From contig BGKB01000126.1 in assembly GCA_003116975.1 (NCBI GenBank), positions 62,001 through 126,000 of the forward strand: a stretch of 64,000 nt of DNA. The letters run 5' to 3'. Position 1 is the stretch's first letter. The number at the start of each line of letters is the position of its first letter. Shown piece after piece: positions 59,381 to 64,000 of this stretch. The notes beneath the pieces were generated by a model, which searched no databases, was not told the origin of the DNA, and was given only the letters and a program-made list of their open reading frames with translations. Origin of the DNA: Aurantiochytrium sp. KH105. Lineage: Eukaryota; Sar; Bigyra; Thraustochytrida; Thraustochytriidae. Made by a program: the position numbers and the translations under genes.

Positions 59381-60334
59381 ATGCCCGCGCACGGACGCGT
59401 CGCCGAGGAAGGTCGCGGGGGGCATAACGGGTCGCACGCAGGTCACCCGACCCGCGGCGCCAACAGCAGCGCGCAGGGAAACGCGCACTGGGGTCAGACT
59501 CATGGTGAAGAGCACCAGGAGACCATTGACATTGTCGAGCGCTCGCGCGAGTGGCGAGACGAAGACCGGCGCGGAGGCCTAAGCTGGCTAGGGAATATCT
59601 TTTGGCTGCTTGCGTGCGGAGGCTTCGGTGTTGCTTTGGTGTACTATTTGATAGGCGCGCTCTTCATGTGCTCGGTGATCCTCTCGCCCTTTGGCGCCCA
59701 ACTCTTTAAACTCGGTTCCTTGGCACTCTTTCCCTTTGGTCGCAATATCGTCAATGTCATCGCAGACGAGGAATCGGGCATGATGCTCCCTTCGGACGCA
59801 GGCTGCTTCGAGCCATGTTGCTGCGTCGGCCCGGCGACGGACGAGCACGGTCGCCCGGTACGAGGCCGAGGATGCTGTTCCTGCTGCGGTTGCTGCGGGT
59901 ATTGCAATTGCTTTGGTCGAGGTCTACTTTTCTTGGCATCTCTTGTATGGCTTCCTATCGGTCTAGCACTGGCCCTAGTTCACCTCGGCTTGGGTATTGC
60001 TCTCTGCATTACTGTCATTGGAATCCCCTTTGGTCTCCAGCATTTCAAGCTCGCCAGGCTAGCTCTCTGTCCTTTCGGCAAATTGGACGACAATGGCCTT
60101 TATCCCGTGGAGACCATTGTGCAAACCATTCGACGCGAGCCTGTTTTCGAGGCTCTCCCCGTCAGTGAGGATGAGACCGGGCACGCCACGCAGACCTATG
60201 CTGAGCCTTTGCTGGGTCAAGTCGTGTCGCAGACATCTCAAGCAAGAGCTTCGGGTGCATCGAGGGCGGAAGCGTCCCATTATTCTTCTGAAAACGCGGC
60301 ATCTGCGCCGCCTCCACTCCCACCACGCAAGTGA
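59381..60334 (+). CDS. tandem YccF-domain membrane protein
   Basis: 317 residues from the first in-frame ATG at 59381 (G at -3). Two YccF-type units are visible: residues about 70-121 (WLGNIFWLLACGGFGVAL, ending LALFPFGRN) and about 183-235 (IGIPFGLQHFKLARLALCPFGK). Each has a hydrophobic helix pair followed by the PFG...FK..LAL.PFG signature. Bacterial YccF is a small inner-membrane protein of unknown function with the same duplicated layout. Between the units is a cluster of 12 Cys (142-177), a possible palmitoylation or metal site. The N-terminus is hydrophilic with His/Gly. The C-terminus ends PPPLPPRK, a class of Pro-rich SH3-binding motif. Function is unknown; membrane location is well supported. 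Confidence 0.85.
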   Translation: MPAHGRVAEEGRGGHNGSHAGHPTRGANSSAQGNAHWGQTHGEEHQETIDIVERSREWRDEDRRGGLSWLGNIFWLLACGGFGVALVYYLIGALFMCSVILSPFGAQLFKLGSLALFPFGRNIVNVIADEESGMMLPSDAGCFEPCCCVGPATDEHGRPVRGRGCCSCCGCCGYCNCFGRGLLFLASLVWLPIGLALALVHLGLGIALCITVIGIPFGLQHFKLARLALCPFGKLDDNGLYPVETIVQTIRREPVFEALPVSEDETGHATQTYAEPLLGQVVSQTSQARASGASRAEASHYSSENAASAPPPLPPRK

Positions 60335-60978
60335 AAAAGGACTCTTGCTCGCACAGACACGGATATATGGCTTTTGTGAATGTTGCTTGTTGTTTCCCCC
60401 CTGCAGAACAAAACTACGCGATGAGATGGAACGAAAAGGGAAAAGGGAAAAGAGAATTCTGCGGCCCGTTGCGACTTATCTGGAATGCAATACGCTTTCA
60501 AGAAGCAGAATTGTCCTTCATGGTCGTGTGATCATCAACCTCTTCCTCCTTTCCGAGTCCTTCAAATTCTGCATCTGAATAAATCAGGGTATATACTCTA
60601 TACACATCAATCATACTTGGCTTAAACTTCTTGTTCCCGACCCGGCGACAGCGCGGCCACAGAATTCGACTCCATCTCATTCCTTGTTGTCAGCTGCGTC
60701 ACAGTGTAAGTCAAACTTTGCAGCATTATGCGGCGTTGGGTAAAGTCCGTGTCTTCCTCGTGTGGTCGGACCTTGCTTGCAAGAGACGAGACCTTCTGAC
60801 AGCAAAGACACAACTGCGTGCGGTGCGAGGCGAGAGGCACACGAGCGAGGCACGGCGGCGCGCGCGTCAACAAAGGCGTTGCTTCCTTCATCCTCGCGCC
60901 TTTCCGACTGGTCGACCGTCAGCGCAGTCTGCAAGCAAAAGGATCGATCACACACGCCGAAGCCGAGGCGACGCCACC
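60335..60978. other. intergenic region between two + strand genes
   Basis: Contains an AATAAA-type sequence at about 60578 and a GTATATAC element near 60590, possible 3' processing signals of the YccF gene. The phosphopantetheine adenylyltransferase leader follows. No gene is supported. Confidence 0.45.
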
Positions 60979-61977
60979 ATGGTCGGCACCAGCGTGTTGG
61001 AGCTGACGCGAGCGGCGACGCTGACGGAGGCGTGCGTGGACAAGGGCAGGAATGCATCGTCCGTGTCGACCGTAATTAATGCCAAGCTTCTCGTAGAGGC
61101 TGTACGCGAGACGAGCAAGAAGCTCTTCGTCGTCTTCTCTGGCCAGGGCGACGATGCTGGCAAAACCGACCAAGAGGACCTCACGCGGCGCTACATGCCG
61201 ACTCTATACAACGAGCTCTGGGATGCAGCTCTCGAGACGGGCCAGACGGGACTAGACTTTGTCGTTCTCCTCGGCAGCACCTCGCTCGACGCCTTTCTTC
61301 AATCCGACGCAGGAAGTGGCGTGGAGGTCATCTTCAACGCCGGAATCAAAATTGACAAGGCTGCCGCGACCTCGGCCCCATCGTCTGCGACGGGTGGCGC
61401 TGCGGCGGTTCGTTCGCTCGATGAAAAGCTTCAGGAAGAAGCCTTTGGGGTCTCGTTTGTCTTGTACGACAATGCAAGCGACTCCCTCGGGCAGTACCGC
61501 AAGGTTGCCGTGGGCGGAACCTTTGATCATTTTCATGGCGGCCACAAGAAGCTGTTGGCCATTTGCATTTCCGTTTGCTCAGAAGAGCTTACCGTTGGCG
61601 TCACGGACGACTCCATGCTAGGCGAGAAAAAGCTGCGCGAGTACATTGAGGACGTCGACATTCGCAAAAATCACGTGCAAACCTACTTTTCCACACTCGC
61701 GCCAGCCTCGCTGCGCGCCAACATTGTGCTTATTCAAGACGTTTGGGGCCCCACCGTTGTGGACAAGGATATTGAGGCAATTGTGGTGTCCACCGAAACG
61801 CTCAAGGGAGCGCGCCTCATCAATGAAGAGCGCGCTAAGCGCGATATGGCGCCGCTCAAGGTCATTGCTGTCTCTCGCAGCAACGTATACACCCTCTCGT
61901 CAACATTTATGCGTCGTTTGCGCGCGGATCAGACGCAGGCTTCCTCATCGTCGTCTAATTCATCATCGAACATCTAG
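60979..61977 (+). CDS. phosphopantetheine adenylyltransferase (eukaryotic CoA biosynthesis)
   Basis: 332 residues from the ATG at 60979, which lies in a perfect Kozak context, GCCACCATGG. The frame is open upstream but from non-ATG codons. The nucleotidyltransferase domain starts near residue 174 with VAVGGTFDHFHGGHKKLL, containing the HxGH signature (186-189). It continues through TVGVTDDSML, VQTYF, IVVSTET and the end VYTLSSTFMRR. It makes dephospho-CoA from 4'-phosphopantetheine and ATP. There is no C-terminal dephospho-CoA kinase domain, so it is the monofunctional kind found in fungi, plants and protists, unlike animal COASY. The N-terminal ~170 residues resemble the poorly conserved N-terminal part of eukaryotic enzymes. 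The C-terminus is a Ser-rich tail. Confidence 0.92.
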   Translation: MVGTSVLELTRAATLTEACVDKGRNASSVSTVINAKLLVEAVRETSKKLFVVFSGQGDDAGKTDQEDLTRRYMPTLYNELWDAALETGQTGLDFVVLLGSTSLDAFLQSDAGSGVEVIFNAGIKIDKAAATSAPSSATGGAAAVRSLDEKLQEEAFGVSFVLYDNASDSLGQYRKVAVGGTFDHFHGGHKKLLAICISVCSEELTVGVTDDSMLGEKKLREYIEDVDIRKNHVQTYFSTLAPASLRANIVLIQDVWGPTVVDKDIEAIVVSTETLKGARLINEERAKRDMAPLKVIAVSRSNVYTLSSTFMRRLRADQTQASSSSSNSSSNI

Positions 61978-62347
61978 AAAGAGCTTACTTTATCAGAAAA
62001 ACTGTGTGTCATGAACTGCTCTGGGCGTTGCCTTTTTCTCCTTTTCAAGGCGCGCCGTGATCGCACGGCAACACATTTTTACGCGGCTCCATGTTGCTTG
62101 CGCGTCAGCGAGCGAGAAGCCTACATCGTTATTTTATTCACCCTGTGACTCTTCATACACACACACAGCTTTCTTTGGCCAGTGATTGATTGACGAAACA
62201 TAATTTCAAATTTCTACGTTGCTACTTTCCTCTTTCTCTATTTGGAGAGAAGGGCGAGGGCAGAGAGCATAAGTGACAAGTTCAAGAAAGAAGCTTTGAC
62301 ACCCCTGGCTTCAGATGCCATTTGCTTTCCATTTACTTCAGAGGCGT
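61978..62347. other. spacer between convergent genes
   Basis: 370 bp, moderately AT-rich, with a short (CA)n near 62158-62168. Nothing else recognised. Confidence 0.5.
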
Positions 62348-64000
62348 CTACAGACTTCCAGCGTTGGGCCCAGCGTCGGGACCACGTTTTTTGTCTGCAT
62401 CGCGATGACGTCTTGCTTTACTCCTCGATTTCCTCAATTTGGTCTTTTTCCTTGACGACGCGTTGCACTTGATAAGGACCCGCAACCCGTCCTGAATATC
62501 GTGGTGCGGATAGCGATGCATAAGGTCGAGAAGGTCGGCCTGCAATTCTGGATTTCTCAAAAGATGTCGTTCTAGTTCAACGTTGTCGACTGCCTCTTGT
62601 TCACCCACTTCTTCGTCGTAGTCGTCGTCCTCCTCCTCGGCGACAGCATCTTTGTCGCCTTCGTGGCGTTGGCCCTTCTTGGAGCGTCCTTGAGGTTTGT
62701 TGACGCGAATGCCGTGAGGCACGGCATCCTCGCTCTTGAGCATGGATCCAAANTGCATTTCTTGCACTGTGAGAATATGATCGTCAATGCTGTCCCGTCG
62801 ACTCGATTTCTTTTTCTTGCCTTTGCCTGCGTGAGAAAGGCGGCGAGACGAGACATTGACGAGGTGCAGCGATCGGAGATACTTTTCGTCACTTTCATTC
62901 TCCTTGGAAATGCGATGCCAGAGGTCATGGGTGAAGACCTGCAAGGTGCAAATGCCCAGAGCTACGCTCACGACAACATAGCTCTTGAGATGAAACGGTA
63001 CGACGACGAGAAGCGCTAACGAGAGCATAAAGTTGCCGGTATACGTGAAGAGTTTGAGGTTGCGAATCCGAGGTGGGAGTGAAAGGAACTCGCGATGAAG
63101 GCCGTTGTGCAAAAAGGAGGCAAGCCACACGAGCACGAGCAGGGAGCTCGTAGAGATGCAAAAGAACCACGTATAGTGCGCGTACTCTGGTTTTCCAATG
63201 GCGTAGCTGTTCTTCAAGAGCTCTTTGAGACCAATGCCGACGCAGACAATGAGGCTGGACTCAACCGGCTGCAGCTGGAGCCATATGAAACCACGCCGCA
63301 CAGACTGGTTCAACGCGTGCCCCTGCGCCTTAAAGGGTTGGCTTGAATAGTACAAAATACGAAGCGCTGCCATGAGAAGGTATGCCGGGACAAACGTCAG
63401 GTACCGCTCGAGCATTTGGTCGAAATTGACAATGATGATTTGCATCACGCCCTCGCCGAGCATAAGCATTGTCCACTCGCCATATCGATGCGTGCAGTAC
63501 TCAATGTGCATGGGGACGGCGTGCAACCTCACCTTGTCCGATTGACGCAGGTAAAGAGCTCGCGAAAGCTCAAGGCCAACTTCAAAAATTGTCGATGCAG
63601 AGAGGCATAACGAGACGTAGACGGCATCAAGTTGCATGACCACGAGCGCAAGCGCGCCGAGCAGGGGAATAGACCCGAGTAAAAGCTCGGCCGAAAAGGC
63701 CTCTGATTGGCGCCGAACGATGACTTTGTCACTGTAAGCGTAGAGCTCAAGCCAGCGCAGGAGATGGAAGAATTGGTGAGCGACCTTGCAGGAAACGACA
63801 CCGAGAAGCTGGCTATTGGAACTGTCTTCAAAGTCTGCGACGGTGACGCTCAAATGTCCGGCCATGAGAGCGACAATAAGCACCTCGAAGATGTCAAAGA
63901 TTTTGTGCGCAATGTCGTCACTGTTGAACCGCGAGGAAAAGTGGAGCTTGAGCGACCAGCACTCGTGCAGAACGGCGAAAGTGGTGTAAAAGTAAAAGAA
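62348..64000 (-). CDS. LtrA-like multi-pass membrane protein, 5' end outside the window
   Basis: The frame is open from the right edge (64000) to a stop at 62348, 550 residues visible with no start codon seen, so the gene is cut at its 5' end. About eight or more hydrophobic helices fill the first 380 residues. The LtrA signature (family: bacterial low-temperature-requirement A) is seen as HRYGEWTMLMLGEGV, matching the ERxGxxxxxxLGE pattern. An upstream segment with DDIAHKIFDIFEVLIVALMA fits the first LtrA helices. The C-terminal ~170 residues are a charged tail with an acidic block and a Lys/Arg-rich end, not found in bacterial LtrA as I know it. Function in eukaryotes is unknown. One codon contains an ambiguous base (62753). 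Confidence 0.8.
   Translation of the reverse strand, partial: FFYFYTTFAVLHECWSLKLHFSSRFNSDDIAHKIFDIFEVLIVALMAGHLSVTVADFEDSSNSQLLGVVSCKVAHQFFHLLRWLELYAYSDKVIVRRQSEAFSAELLLGSIPLLGALALVVMQLDAVYVSLCLSASTIFEVGLELSRALYLRQSDKVRLHAVPMHIEYCTHRYGEWTMLMLGEGVMQIIIVNFDQMLERYLTFVPAYLLMAALRILYYSSQPFKAQGHALNQSVRRGFIWLQLQPVESSLIVCVGIGLKELLKNSYAIGKPEYAHYTWFFCISTSSLLVLVWLASFLHNGLHREFLSLPPRIRNLKLFTYTGNFMLSLALLVVVPFHLKSYVVVSVALGICTLQVFTHDLWHRISKENESDEKYLRSLHLVNVSSRRLSHAGKGKKKKSSRRDSIDDHILTVQEMXFGSMLKSEDAVPHGIRVNKPQGRSKKGQRHEGDKDAVAEEEDDDYDEEVGEQEAVDNVELERHLLRNPELQADLLDLMHRYPHHDIQDGLRVLIKCNASSRKKTKLRKSRSKARRHRDADKKRGPDAGPNAGSL
62753..62753. other. ambiguous base (N) inside the LtrA-like gene
   Basis: A single n in the sequence. 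The frame is continuous on both sides, so it is a base-call ambiguity and not a frameshift. Confidence 0.99.

Noticed and set aside
58838-59515. 225-codon minus-strand frame overlapping the YccF gene start
   Set aside because: It overlaps a well-supported gene, starts at an arbitrary codon and shows no domain or codon bias.
60631-60978. 116-residue extension of the phosphopantetheine adenylyltransferase
   Set aside because: No ATG opens it, whereas the ATG at 60979 has a perfect GCCACCATGG context.

Overview
This is nuclear DNA of a compact, GC-rich protist genome. Most genes are long uninterrupted reading frames preceded by Kozak-like contexts (A/G at -3, often G after the ATG). Several products are strictly eukaryotic: the FACT subunit SSRP1, a WDR7/rabconnectin-like protein, a WDR44-like protein, a class I cyclic-nucleotide phosphodiesterase, a bZIP factor and a eukaryote-type phosphopantetheine adenylyltransferase. 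I infer a stramenopile, probably a thraustochytrid/labyrinthulid. That is an inference from gene style and content, not a proof. I recognised no tRNA, rRNA, CRISPR array, transposase, reverse transcriptase or viral gene.

Layout. 0-16 kb: bZIP factor (-), Spinster-like MFS carrier (+), a small unknown ORF (+), WDR44-like WD40 protein (+), Nudix hydrolase (-), an orphan P-loop ATPase (+), and an actin-bundling protein of the Dictyostelium ABP34 type with a huge alanine-rich coiled-coil insert (-). About 15.5-21 kb is a gene-poor stretch of tetranucleotide microsatellites and palindromes. 21-39 kb: protein-L-isoaspartate methyltransferase (+), WDR7-like protein (-), a multi-pass membrane protein fused to a GH31 glycosidase domain (-), a 21-exon leucine-rich-repeat gene (-), long-chain acyl-CoA synthetase (-) and a small unknown ORF (-). 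39-64 kb: RluA-type pseudouridine synthase (+), SSRP1 (-), two tandem ferric reductase/NADPH oxidase paralogs (+,+), a membrane-anchored phosphodiesterase (-), a tandem YccF-domain membrane protein (+), phosphopantetheine adenylyltransferase (+) and an LtrA-like membrane protein (-) that runs off the right edge.

The genes do not form one pathway. Loose themes are membrane trafficking (WDR44-like, WDR7-like), iron/redox at membranes (reductase pair) and lipid/CoA metabolism (acyl-CoA synthetase, phosphopantetheine adenylyltransferase).

The most unusual item is the leucine-rich-repeat gene at 30246-34713. I could thread it through 20 short introns, all phase 2, with almost every internal exon encoding exactly one repeat, whereas every other gene in the window reads as a single exon. 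Other items worth attention are the multi-TM/GH31 fusion with a changed acid/base position, the ABP34-type protein with its insert, the orphan P-loop ATPase, and bacterial-type YccF and LtrA families in a eukaryote.
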